Source: a virus. Taken from it: DNA of 40,959 nucleotides. The position numbers and the translations under genes are program-made. The notes under the pieces were generated by a model. That model saw nothing but the letters and a program-made list of their open reading frames with translations, had not been told where the DNA came from and searched no databases. The stretch lies in IMG/VR virus record IMGVR_UViG_3300023284_000545, positions 1 to 40,959 of that record. The stretch is one strand, 5' to 3'. Below are positions 29,272-35,400 of this stretch, piece after piece; position 1 is the first letter of the stretch; each line of letters begins with the position of its first letter.

Positions 29272-29295
29272 TCGTCTAGCGGCCAGGACCCCTGA
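28870..29295 (+). CDS. HNH endonuclease inserted in tRNA-Glu
   Basis: A 141-residue protein. The N-terminus has a zinc-binding pair of CxxC motifs (CTKCREEK and CKQCQK). The middle is Lys-rich (KNKNVYKKKAKRHNRKQ). The C-terminal HNH module contains CTECGEHRAATLDFHHPNND and CIVLCSNCHRILHD. The gene's end runs into the tRNA-Glu 3' fragment, so its last residues (SSSGQDP) come from tRNA sequence. Low GC and its own promoter mark recent transfer. Its presumed target is the tRNA-Glu gene. Confidence 0.85.
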   Translation: MVRICTKCREEKTVSDFAFRNKALEKYASNCKQCQKVMKDNHYQKNKNVYKKKAKRHNRKQLTRWHEFKSKLFCTECGEHRAATLDFHHPNNDKDFTLAQLVNGRYGWGRIMQEVEKCIVLCSNCHRILHDTERSSSGQDP

Positions 29296-29344
29296 CTTTC
29301 AATCAGGAAAACATCGGTTCGAATCCCGTCTGCCACTCCAACAT

Positions 29345-29420
29345 GGTTCCGTAGCTCAACTGGATGAGCGTTCTCCTCCTAAGAGAAAGGATGTAGGTTC
29401 GAGTCCTACCGGGACCGCCA
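29345..29420 (+). tRNA. tRNA-Arg(CCT)
   Basis: Acceptor GGTTCCG/CGGGACC, D-stem GCTC/GAGC, anticodon stem TTCTC/GAGAA with loop CTCCTAA (CCT), encoded CCA. Last tRNA of the array. Confidence 0.92.
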
Positions 29421-29429
29421 AAATAGCTA

Positions 29430-29458
29430 TTGACTTTCGGCCACGGCTGGAGTATAAT
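29430..29458 (+). promoter_or_regulatory. sigma70-type promoter of the tmRNA (TTGACT-17-TATAAT)
   Basis: A 5/6 -35 box and a perfect -10 separated by 17 bp, 10 nt after tRNA-Arg. Predicted transcription starts near 29465, just at the acceptor piece of the tmRNA. Confidence 0.8.
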
Positions 29459-29462
29459 GGTT

Positions 29463-29810
29463 GTTGAGTTCGGTGATGTTGACCGAAGACATTCAGGACC
29501 GGGGGGCAGTACCCCGCGCCTCCACCATAAGCAGCAGACGTTAGCTATCTGTATCGAGCTTACCCGTCATAGCCATTGAATACAGGGATAGCGCCCTGTA
29601 CGTCAGACGGGTGCTGCTTTTGATGGGGGCGAATCAGGATCGACTGATGGGCTAGTGATGCGGAGAACTCCGGGATGGTTCCCACGTAGCGGACCACCAA
29701 CTCTAAACGCAAACGATAACGAAGCGTATGTGGAACTCGCCCTCGCGGCGTAATCTCCACGGGGTTTGAGGGGCACCTAGCAACAGAAGCCCCTCCCTTT
29801 AAGGACCCCC
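29463..29810 (+). ncRNA. ssrA: Circularly permuted (two-piece) tmRNA
   Basis: The acceptor piece comes first: T-stem CGGGG/CCCCG (29500-29516) with loop GGCAGTA, then CGCCTCC, A and CCA (to 29527). An intervening segment (29528-29624) follows, in which AAGCAGCA pairs with TGCTGCTT next to the ends. The coding piece starts GGGGGCG (29625-29631), which pairs with CGCCTCC. The tag frame 29709-29753 reads ANDNEAYVELALAA then TAA, and a pseudoknot-like GAGGGGC/GCCCCTC follows. tmRNA rescues stalled ribosomes and tags proteins for degradation. The two ends (29463 and 29810) are approximate. Confidence 0.88.
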
Positions 29811-29933
29811 ATGAAAACGTTTGACCGCCTCCTCTCCTGGCTTTACACGTGGCGCCTATTCGGTTCCAGATGTTCAGACTATGAGGAGAGCTGCGCGTGC
29901 TGCGAGGCATGGAAATTCCACGACGAGCTGTAA
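29811..29933 (+). CDS. Small Cys-rich protein, 40 aa
   Basis: ATG 29811 is preceded by AAGGA at the right distance. The protein is aromatic and Cys-rich (RLLSWLYTWRLFGSRCSDY, then SCACCEAWKFHDEL). Four Cys residues could bind a metal. The start directly follows the tmRNA coding piece, so it may be expressed from the same transcript. Function unknown. Confidence 0.6.
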   Translation: MKTFDRLLSWLYTWRLFGSRCSDYEESCACCEAWKFHDEL

Positions 29934-29942
29934 ATATAGGGT

Positions 29943-29971
29943 TTGACCACCCCGGCTCAATCTGTTAGAAT
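29943..29971 (+). promoter_or_regulatory. sigma70-type promoter (TTGACC-17-TAGAAT)
   Basis: Both hexamers match 5 of 6 and the spacer is 17 bp. It lies 9 nt after the small Cys-rich gene and about 30 nt before ATG 30002, which has GGGAGGT upstream. Confidence 0.65.
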
Positions 29972-30001
29972 ACCATTTTCACGCTCATATGGGAGGTAGA
30001 C

Positions 30002-30112
30002 ATGCTGGCAGCACTCCAGGCATTAGCCGTGGCTATGCAAGATATCGTTACGCTCGTGCCACAAGTCATTACCGAATTAGGCAACCTTCAAACCTTTCTC
30101 GGCACAATCTAG
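30002..30112 (+). CDS. Small peptide, 36 aa
   Basis: ATG 30002 has a strong Shine-Dalgarno (GGGAGGTAGAC) and its own promoter. The peptide is an amphipathic hydrophobic helix (LAALQALAVAMQDIVTLVPQ). The clear promoter and binding site argue that it is real. Such peptides may act on membranes or host proteins; nothing more can be said. Confidence 0.6.
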   Translation: MLAALQALAVAMQDIVTLVPQVITELGNLQTFLGTI

Positions 30113-30176
30113 CTGCAAAGCCATCTGGACTAACCGGGCAGCAGGTATTTTTGGAGCGCGGGATGCCCTCGTGGCC

Positions 30177-30374
30177 ATGTTGCAGTGTGCTCTGGCCGCA
30201 CTCATGGTTGAAGTCATACACGACTTTATCGCGTTTAAAAAAGTGAACGCAAAAATCGCAGCACGTTTAAACGACGGCTGGGAGATGATCTTCTGTACCC
30301 CAGTGACAGCCAGCCCCGGATCTCAGAACCGCGAGGCCCAGCTCCTTTGCATCTTTAAGAAGGGGAGTCCTTAG
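30177..30374 (+). CDS. Small protein, 65 aa, ending the + strand block
   Basis: ATG 30177 (or GTG 30171). An N-terminal hydrophobic stretch (LQCALAALMVEVIHDFIAF) is followed by ARLNDGWEMIFCTPVTASPG and AQLLCIFKK, a pattern seen in small beta proteins of the DUF4177 style, though this is weak. It converges with and overlaps the first - strand gene by 20 nt. Confidence 0.5.
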   Translation: MLQCALAALMVEVIHDFIAFKKVNAKIAARLNDGWEMIFCTPVTASPGSQNREAQLLCIFKKGSP

Positions 30375-30690
30375 GGTAATCCCCAATCTTGGTACCCTCC
30401 GGAAGGTTAGGATGGTTTAACTTAACCTCAGCCAGAACATTTACGTAGTTGTGACCCAGCTCATCGAGGTCTATATCGTGCATGATGTCTGCCAAAAGGT
30501 GTAAGAAATTCCGGTGCCCACTCTTGTCCTTCGGGACACGACCCCGTAGAGTGCGCCAGCCGTCTTCAGCCTTATAGTCTACGGCGTACTCATGGAGCGA
30601 GCCAGCGGAGTGAACCCGCATATGGCCAATCTGGATCGGATCGTTCTGGTATCCAAACGGGCGGATGTTAAATTCAAATGTCATCGCCAT
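30355..30690 (-). CDS. Hypothetical protein, 111 aa
   Basis: Start ATG at 30690 was chosen because GAGGAG lies 7 nt upstream; an earlier start at 30705 lacks one. The protein is a soluble alpha/beta sequence (IRPFGYQNDPIQIGHMRVHS, DGWRTLRGRVPKD, YVNVLAEVKLNHPN). It is the last gene of the - strand operon and converges with the + strand gene. Not recognised. Confidence 0.6.
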   Translation of the reverse strand: MAMTFEFNIRPFGYQNDPIQIGHMRVHSAGSLHEYAVDYKAEDGWRTLRGRVPKDKSGHRNFLHLLADIMHDIDLDELGHNYVNVLAEVKLNHPNLPEGTKIGDYPKDSPS

Positions 30691-30874
30691 CTTCAAACTC
30701 CTCAATGCTTTCGAAACTGATCTTGAGTTTCTTTGCCATGTCTTCGGCCAGGGATTCTACCTTCTCCATACCAGACCACCCGTCTTCGTCATGATTGGCA
30801 TAGCAGATACACTCCCCATCCACGAAAATCTCGATACTCTCATCGTCGGTTCTTTTAACCTGAACCCTTGCCAT
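30674..30874 (-). CDS. Small acidic protein, 66 aa
   Basis: ATG at 30874 has AAGGAG 7 nt upstream; the GTG at 30880 is too close. The protein has a short beta hairpin (IEIFVDGECICYANHD), then a charged helix with a very acidic C-terminus (SFESIEEFEDGDDI). It overlaps its neighbours at both ends, as in a compact operon. Function unknown. Confidence 0.6.
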   Translation of the reverse strand: MARVQVKRTDDESIEIFVDGECICYANHDEDGWSGMEKVESLAEDMAKKLKISFESIEEFEDGDDI

Positions 30875-31103
30875 CTTCACTCTCCTTATGTTTTAGTGAA
30901 CACTCCGGGCCACACAGTGGCTTGCAGAGCTGAGGTACGAACAGAACATTCTGTATCATGTCCGGCATAAACATATGCGTCACAAGCGGACGAACGATAC
31001 TCCACTGCGGCGCCGTCATCCCTACCCAGTACAGCGATCCTGTGGCATCATCACCGCAGACTACACAGTCGCCGACCGCTTCCTCATATAGTTCCAGCTC
31101 CAT
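30855..31103 (-). CDS. Small Cys-rich protein, 82 aa
   Basis: An N-terminal CxxC (DCVVCGDD) and a C-terminal cluster LCKPLCGPECS suggest a bound zinc ion. The rest is hydrophobic-aromatic (YWVGMTAPQWSIVRPLVTHM). Start ATG 31103 overlaps the upstream gene's stop by one base. Possible zinc-ribbon adaptor; no family recognised. Confidence 0.55.
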   Translation of the reverse strand: MELELYEEAVGDCVVCGDDATGSLYWVGMTAPQWSIVRPLVTHMFMPDMIQNVLFVPQLCKPLCGPECSLKHKESEDGKGSG

Positions 31104-31309
31104 TAGCCTAAAGAATGTTCCAAGGCGTTGAGAGCATCTAAACTGTCCTGTCGCGCAGTATCAACCAAGAAAATTTTGTCTCCTGGTTCGCTCTCTCGGG
31201 CTACCCAAACTGTATCACCAGATCGGTAACAATTTACTTCTGGAGAAGACAACTCAATTTGGAGCAAGGTCTCTCCCGTATATCTGTCAAGAAAAGTTCC
31301 GATAGTCAT
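31103..31309 (-). CDS. Small beta-rich protein, 68 aa, after RNR
   Basis: ATG 31309 is chosen because AAGGAGGAG is perfectly placed just after the reductase stop; the frame upstream lies inside the reductase gene. The protein (GTFLDRYTGETLLQIELSSP, YRSGDTVWVARESEPGDKIF) looks like a small beta barrel. It may serve the reductase or be an independent phage protein. Confidence 0.6.
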   Translation of the reverse strand: MTIGTFLDRYTGETLLQIELSSPEVNCYRSGDTVWVARESEPGDKIFLVDTARQDSLDALNALEHSLG

Positions 31310-31319
31310 AATCTCCTCC

Positions 31320-33290
31320 TTAGATTTCGCAGTGGCCTGCGCTACACGCCAGCTCACGGCTTCCAGTTGTGTGATCTTCATTCTCGTAATCACCCAGCTC
31401 CTCAGCCATGTCGAACTCTCCGGGCATCTTAGACATCATTACTTCATGAACGTTGAATGTGATCTCCTCGTATGGAGCCTGCTTATAGATGTGCTCACTG
31501 TATGGTAGGAACGATACGCCGCTCATGCCATCGAAGTTATCGTAGGCCCAGCCGCCAACAGAAGGCCACTCGCGCTCCCTGGCGTAAACCGTGAGCGATA
31601 CTTTATGCTCACACCAATGATTTTGAAAGACCTTCGCATGCTCTAGCTGCTCGATAGCCGTGATGTCTTGACGGAACACCGAAGTCTTCGGAGCCTTACG
31701 AGGGAAATCGAACACAAGGTTCTGTGGGTTGGTCACGTCAATAGCACACATGAACCCCTTGGCTTCAAGCATCTTTGCCACGGGTCCGTCTTTGTCTTCA
31801 CGAACGCGACGAATGTAATACGGGCTCCACGCTGGATGGATACCACTCTCGTCTATTCCCACGAGCTGGGTGGCCGTGCCCTCTGGCTTTACGCAGGTCA
31901 CGGCTGTGCTTTGAGGGATGCCCAGGCGCTCGGCCCACTCCTTATTGGTTCCGACCGCGACTTCCTTTAGGTGCTCCAGTACATCTGGCAGGCGCTTCCA
32001 GTCAGCCTTAGTGCGAGCGGCCAGGATCGGGTTGCCCATGATGCCGGTCATGCTTACGCCTAGTAGACGCTCCTCCTCACAGTTGGCCGACCATGCCTTG
32101 GTGACGTAGCGGAACTTGGTGAGGCATGACTGCCACGTCCCGAGGATTGTCGCCAGCCTGATCTTTTCCGCCATGCTCTCGACCGTATCCGTGGCTCGCA
32201 TGATAGTGGTGGACAGGTTGCAGAGTTGCTTAGGCCGCATGATAATCTCGGAGCACGGGTTGGTCCCGAAGTCTATGGGATGTGGCTCCGCGCCATTAGA
32301 GTAGAAACCCTTGCGACGGCCGGACTTCATGGCTTGCTCACGGGCAGCCTCACGGTTGAAGATGCCACGCTCACCGCTCTTGCTGTGGTACAGCGCCAGC
32401 CACTCCTCCATGAATTGACCAACCTCCGGCGTTTCCGTGTAGGCCACCGAGTTGTTGCTGATGCGTCGCCATGGGGTCAGCTCATGCCACTCGCCGGACT
32501 TGGCGTCACGCATCCGCTGGTCAGAGAGGTTGGACAAGCTGAGTAACGCAGAACGGCGAACGCCTCCTACGACTACGCACTCTCCGATCATGCAGACCAG
32601 ATCGTGGCACTCGGCGCTCGACAGTTTGCGGCCCACGGCCCCCTGAAACAAACGGATCGTGAACGTGAACAGATCTACCAGTGGTTGAGGCCCGCTCGCG
32701 GTACCCCCCATGGTGAACAGGCGAGAGCCCTTAGGACGAACCTTTGACATATCCCATGAGGGAATACGCCCAGCATAGAGTAGGCCAAGGAGTTCCCGAT
32801 ACGCCTCGGCCCAGCCCCTCTTGGAGTCGCGCACTACGATTTGAATGCCGCTCTCGTCAAGCCGTTCGGGGACGGAGGAGAGCTGATTCACGTACTGGCG
32901 TTCCACTGAGAAACCAACGCCGGTCGAGCACATCAGAATGAACAGGATTTCGTCGAAAGCCCTGATATCATTGATGGGTCGATAGGCGCAATTGTATCCT
33001 GCGAGATGGTCACGGCTGAGCGCATTGCCAGCAGTCATAAGGCAGCGCATCGAAGGCATGACCTGAAGGTTTATAATCCCATTACGGAGCTGACCAATCT
33101 CTCCGGTCTCCCCTCCACGGGTGATCCAATCATCTCCGAGACCGGCGTCGTGATGTTCGTTCAGATATGGAACGAAGAAGTTAAAGTATCGGTCTACGGT
33201 TTCGTCCCAAGTCTCTCTTCTACCTACACTATCATCCCAGCGGGCGTAACGTGACAGGTGTATGAACTGCTGGTATGGTGTCGGCAGCAT
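31320..33290 (-). CDS. nrdJ: Class II (adenosylcobalamin-dependent) ribonucleotide reductase
   Basis: A 656-residue enzyme that makes deoxynucleotides from ribonucleotides with a B12 cofactor, independent of oxygen. Visible features are the redox Cys in AGYNCAYRPI (Cys101), the active-site motif NPCSEI (residues 344-349, with the thiyl-radical Cys346 and Glu348), its partner Cys357 in QLCNLSTT and the C-terminal redox pair ACSAGHC (Cys649, Cys654). Length and order fit the monomeric ribonucleoside-triphosphate reductase type. A promoter lies 43-71 nt upstream and the binding site is AGGAG. Feeds phage DNA synthesis by the polymerase further along this strand. Confidence 0.9.
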   Translation of the reverse strand: MLPTPYQQFIHLSRYARWDDSVGRRETWDETVDRYFNFFVPYLNEHHDAGLGDDWITRGGETGEIGQLRNGIINLQVMPSMRCLMTAGNALSRDHLAGYNCAYRPINDIRAFDEILFILMCSTGVGFSVERQYVNQLSSVPERLDESGIQIVVRDSKRGWAEAYRELLGLLYAGRIPSWDMSKVRPKGSRLFTMGGTASGPQPLVDLFTFTIRLFQGAVGRKLSSAECHDLVCMIGECVVVGGVRRSALLSLSNLSDQRMRDAKSGEWHELTPWRRISNNSVAYTETPEVGQFMEEWLALYHSKSGERGIFNREAAREQAMKSGRRKGFYSNGAEPHPIDFGTNPCSEIIMRPKQLCNLSTTIMRATDTVESMAEKIRLATILGTWQSCLTKFRYVTKAWSANCEEERLLGVSMTGIMGNPILAARTKADWKRLPDVLEHLKEVAVGTNKEWAERLGIPQSTAVTCVKPEGTATQLVGIDESGIHPAWSPYYIRRVREDKDGPVAKMLEAKGFMCAIDVTNPQNLVFDFPRKAPKTSVFRQDITAIEQLEHAKVFQNHWCEHKVSLTVYAREREWPSVGGWAYDNFDGMSGVSFLPYSEHIYKQAPYEEITFNVHEVMMSKMPGEFDMAEELGDYENEDHTTGSRELACSAGHCEI

Positions 33291-33317
33291 GGTGGAAATC
33301 TCCTAATTTTTGAGTGG

Positions 33318-33351
33318 ATGAAAGAAGCCCCCATCATACCAGACGGGGGCT
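33318..33351 (-). terminator. Intrinsic terminator overlapping the RNR promoter
   Basis: On the - strand AGCCCCC and GGGGGCT (33351-33326) form a 7-bp stem followed by a T-rich tail (TTCTTTCA). It ends the acidic-protein transcript. The loop contains the -10 box of the next promoter. Confidence 0.7.
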
Positions 33352-33361
33352 CTCAGAGCAA
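33333..33361 (-). promoter_or_regulatory. sigma70-type promoter for RNR (TTGCTC-17-TATGAT)
   Basis: The -35 TTGCTC (33361-33356) and -10 TATGAT (33338-33333) are 17 bp apart, upstream of the reductase. The weaker -35 makes it the least certain of the promoter set. It is embedded in a terminator hairpin. Confidence 0.55.
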
Positions 33362-33382
33362 GCTGTCGGCGTTTAGATATGT

Positions 33383-33733
33383 TTAATTGTGGTGTCCGCC
33401 TTCTCCACCTTCTCCACCTTCTCCGCCTTCTCCGCCGTCATCATCGTCGTCACCGTGTTCGCCGCCGTCATCACCATCGTCGCCATCGTCGCCGTCGTCT
33501 CCGTCATCGCTGTCATCGCTGTCATCGGTGCCACCAGCAGGGCCGCTAGGCTCACCGCCTCCAACAGGACCGCTAGACTCAACGCCCCTGTCATCGTCCT
33601 CGCCCCTGTCAAAGGGCTCACCCTGCTCACAACGCCACGGCTGAGGCAAATCGAGCCCGCACCACTTCGCACTTGCCGGAACTGCCGCAACTGACAGCAG
33701 TCCGATTGTAGTTAGAAAAGTCTTTATTTTCAT
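33383..33733 (-). CDS. Secreted, highly acidic Asp/Gly/Glu-rich protein
   Basis: A 116-residue protein with a clear signal peptide (KIKTFLTTIGLLSVAAVPASA, cut after ASA) and a short Cys-containing segment (WCGLDLPQPWRCEQG). The last 60 residues are repeats of DDG and GGE type with almost no hydrophobic residues. It could bind calcium in the periplasm. GGAGG lies upstream of ATG 33733; the terminator at 33351 ends its transcript. Found among nucleotide-metabolism genes, so its role is unclear. Confidence 0.7.
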   Translation of the reverse strand: MKIKTFLTTIGLLSVAAVPASAKWCGLDLPQPWRCEQGEPFDRGEDDDRGVESSGPVGGGEPSGPAGGTDDSDDSDDGDDGDDGDDGDDGGEHGDDDDDGGEGGEGGEGGEGGHHN

Positions 33734-33750
33734 CGTCGCCTCCACCTCGG

Positions 33751-34086
33751 TTATACGGATTTCTCCGCGATTATGTCTTCAGGTTTACCATGCCGCTCGG
33801 GATACCGGCCGCATATCTTGAAGACGTTGGCCTCCATCACCTCTTCTAAGGTGACGCCGTTAGTCTGGAGCATCAGGGCATAGTACCAAAGTACGTCTCC
33901 TAGTTCCTTAATCAGCGCGTCCCGATCCATCTCCTTGCCGTGGAACGCGACCTTCTTGGCGTGGTCACAAACTTCCCCGGCTTCGCCGCCCAGGCCCATA
34001 CCAGCCAGCATCAGACGCTCGCGGTAGGTGTCGTCTTCCAGTTTCACACCGGCATTGACGAACTCTTGGTAATGCTCAAACTTCAT
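33751..34086 (-). CDS. MazG-like nucleotide pyrophosphohydrolase
   Basis: A 111-residue all-helical protein with the MazG metal-binding pattern: GGEAGEVCDHAKK (Glu35, Glu38) and KELGDVLWYYA (Glu61, Asp64). Such enzymes convert NTPs or dNTPs to monophosphates, and phage versions may alter nucleotide pools or (p)ppGpp signalling. It overlaps the upstream gene by 11 nt, a dATP/dGTP-diphosphohydrolase-like enzyme, so both probably act on nucleotide pools. Confidence 0.85.
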   Translation of the reverse strand: MKFEHYQEFVNAGVKLEDDTYRERLMLAGMGLGGEAGEVCDHAKKVAFHGKEMDRDALIKELGDVLWYYALMLQTNGVTLEEVMEANVFKICGRYPERHGKPEDIIAEKSV

Positions 34087-34921
34087 GTTGGTCTCCTTCC
34101 AGGTAAGCGTCCTTGGCTTCAGGAATACGTTCGAAGATGCCGTCCACTGCCACTTGAAGATCGGCGCGTAGCTTGATCATGTCAGTCTTGGGCGGGCGGT
34201 CATCCACCCATCTATCTTGGATCATGGCATCCCGAAGCACGGCCAATGAGGCGATGGCTTTGGTGACATGGTTCAGCTTTGACTCTTCGTCAATGTCCTC
34301 CCCCTCCCACCACTGGTCAATGTGACCTTTGGCCGCGTCCACATAGACAGACGCGCGAACGCCAGCGATACGATAGTTGTGCCGACCGTACTTGCGGGCA
34401 CCCTCCAGCATGGCCACGCCCAGTTCCCAAATGATAGTCGTGGGCACGGTGCAATACTGTCGCCATTTCTTTGTGCCAACGGCGTCCTTGGGGTTGGTGT
34501 CTTTGACAGACAAAAGAGTGGGCGCAGGTATTGGAAGTGGGTCAAGAATGGGCTGACCAGGTATACCCTCTTGCACGCAACCGCCAGGCATAATATTCTT
34601 CGGCCGCATGTCCCACTCCTCAGTCTTGTCGCGCAGCCCATGAGGGTTCGGGTGGCCTATTTTTATGAGTTGTTCGGGCGACAGTAGCATACCGGCGGCA
34701 TGCTTTTCCTTCAGCACATCTACGCTCCCCAACCCGTCATTCTTAGCTCCTTCATCCAATGTTTTAGCATACGGCGTTTGGGGCGCACGGCGAGGAACTA
34801 TTCTCTCAGTTTTCTCCGGGCCAAAGTTAATCCGGCCCACCGTTATTTTGGGGGATACGCTTTCACGTTCGTTACACTCACACGGTACTGTGTCACAGGC
34901 TCCACACGTTTCATACCCCAT
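34076..34921 (-). CDS. dATP/dGTP diphosphohydrolase-like protein (DUF5664-like)
   Basis: A 281-residue protein. The N-terminal 120 residues are variable, with a Cys cluster at the start (CGACDTVPCEC). The C-terminal domain has the family pattern: DTNPKDAVGTKKW, then VAMLEGARKYGRHNYRIAGV, AKGHIDQWWEGEDIDEESKL and HVTKAIASLAVLRDAM, with paired acidic residues for metal binding. Family members cut deoxypurine triphosphates and occur in phages with altered nucleotide pools, including some with modified adenine. No purine-Z synthetase is seen in this window. Confidence 0.7.
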   Translation of the reverse strand: MGYETCGACDTVPCECNERESVSPKITVGRINFGPEKTERIVPRRAPQTPYAKTLDEGAKNDGLGSVDVLKEKHAAGMLLSPEQLIKIGHPNPHGLRDKTEEWDMRPKNIMPGGCVQEGIPGQPILDPLPIPAPTLLSVKDTNPKDAVGTKKWRQYCTVPTTIIWELGVAMLEGARKYGRHNYRIAGVRASVYVDAAKGHIDQWWEGEDIDEESKLNHVTKAIASLAVLRDAMIQDRWVDDRPPKTDMIKLRADLQVAVDGIFERIPEAKDAYLEGDQHEV

Positions 34922-34923
34922 GG

Positions 34924-35400
34924 TCAGAGCCCCGGTGTCAGAAGCAGGCTCACGATGTTAGCGGCCTCTTCCAGGGAGTCAACCCGCCAGCCTTGAATGT
35001 CCTGGGCCATCAGATGATGAACGTTGGGATCGTCCTCTGGCCCGATACATAGCACCGGCTTCTGGAATGCGTGGGCGTATCCATACTCGATCATGGTGCC
35101 GCCCGACAATATGCCGTTGCTCTCCAGGAAGCAGGCGATCATGGCGTCACATGTTTTCACGTCGTTAAAGTCCCGAGAGTTGATCCCCTTGGAACTGGTC
35201 ATAGCATTGTCGGGGTAGCCCTTGCCCGAGGTGAGAACGCCGAAGCTTCTCAGCATATCCTTCCCGCGCATCGGACTGTTGCAGTGAATATGCTCGGGCA
35301 TCAACGAGGCGAAATCTTTGCGCCAGCCGTGGCGGGCCTCGTCATGCGTGAGTCCTGTTATAGGACCTGCCAAATAAATCATCTTGCTAGGAAATATCAT
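34924..35400 (-). CDS. Nucleoside 2-deoxyribosyltransferase-like protein
   Basis: A 158-residue Rossmann-like protein starting MIYLAGPITGL (family signature near the N-terminus), with CDAMIACFLESNGILSGGTM followed by IEYGYAHAFQKPVLCIGP, which holds the catalytic-type Glu. These enzymes move deoxyribose between bases; some DUF4406-type relatives act on nucleotides differently. The start overlaps the upstream HNH stop by 4 nt. It belongs to the nucleotide-salvage group with MazG and the diphosphohydrolase. Confidence 0.7.
   Translation of the reverse strand: MIFPSKMIYLAGPITGLTHDEARHGWRKDFASLMPEHIHCNSPMRGKDMLRSFGVLTSGKGYPDNAMTSSKGINSRDFNDVKTCDAMIACFLESNGILSGGTMIEYGYAHAFQKPVLCIGPEDDPNVHHLMAQDIQGWRVDSLEEAANIVSLLLTPGL

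Larger units (their letters stand above)
28809..29340 (+). pseudogene. tRNA-Glu(TTC) split by an HNH element
   Basis: The 5' fragment (28809-28822) is GTGGCAG plus TCGTCTA. The 3' fragment (29272-29340) begins TCGTCTAGCGGCCAGGAC and carries the anticodon loop CTTTCAA (TTC), the T-arm, CTGCCAC and CCA. GTGGCAG pairs perfectly with CTGCCAC, whereas the bases next to the 3' fragment (GGAGCGT) do not. Joining the halves at the shared TCGTCTA gives a standard tRNA-Glu. The 449-bp insert encodes an HNH nuclease. As it stands the tRNA is interrupted. Confidence 0.8.

Noticed and set aside
28809-29340. Group I intron with HNH ORF in tRNA-Glu
   Set aside because: Almost the whole insert is coding. 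Only about 47 nt of flanking sequence remains, too little for a group I catalytic core.
24988-29420. CRISPR array suggested by regular repeats
   Set aside because: The repeated GGTTCGAATCC is the tRNA T-arm; spacing and flanks are those of tRNAs.
33387-33694. Pro/Ser-rich + strand frames opposite the acidic protein
   Set aside because: They are the reverse complement of Asp/Gly/Glu repeats and have no start signals.
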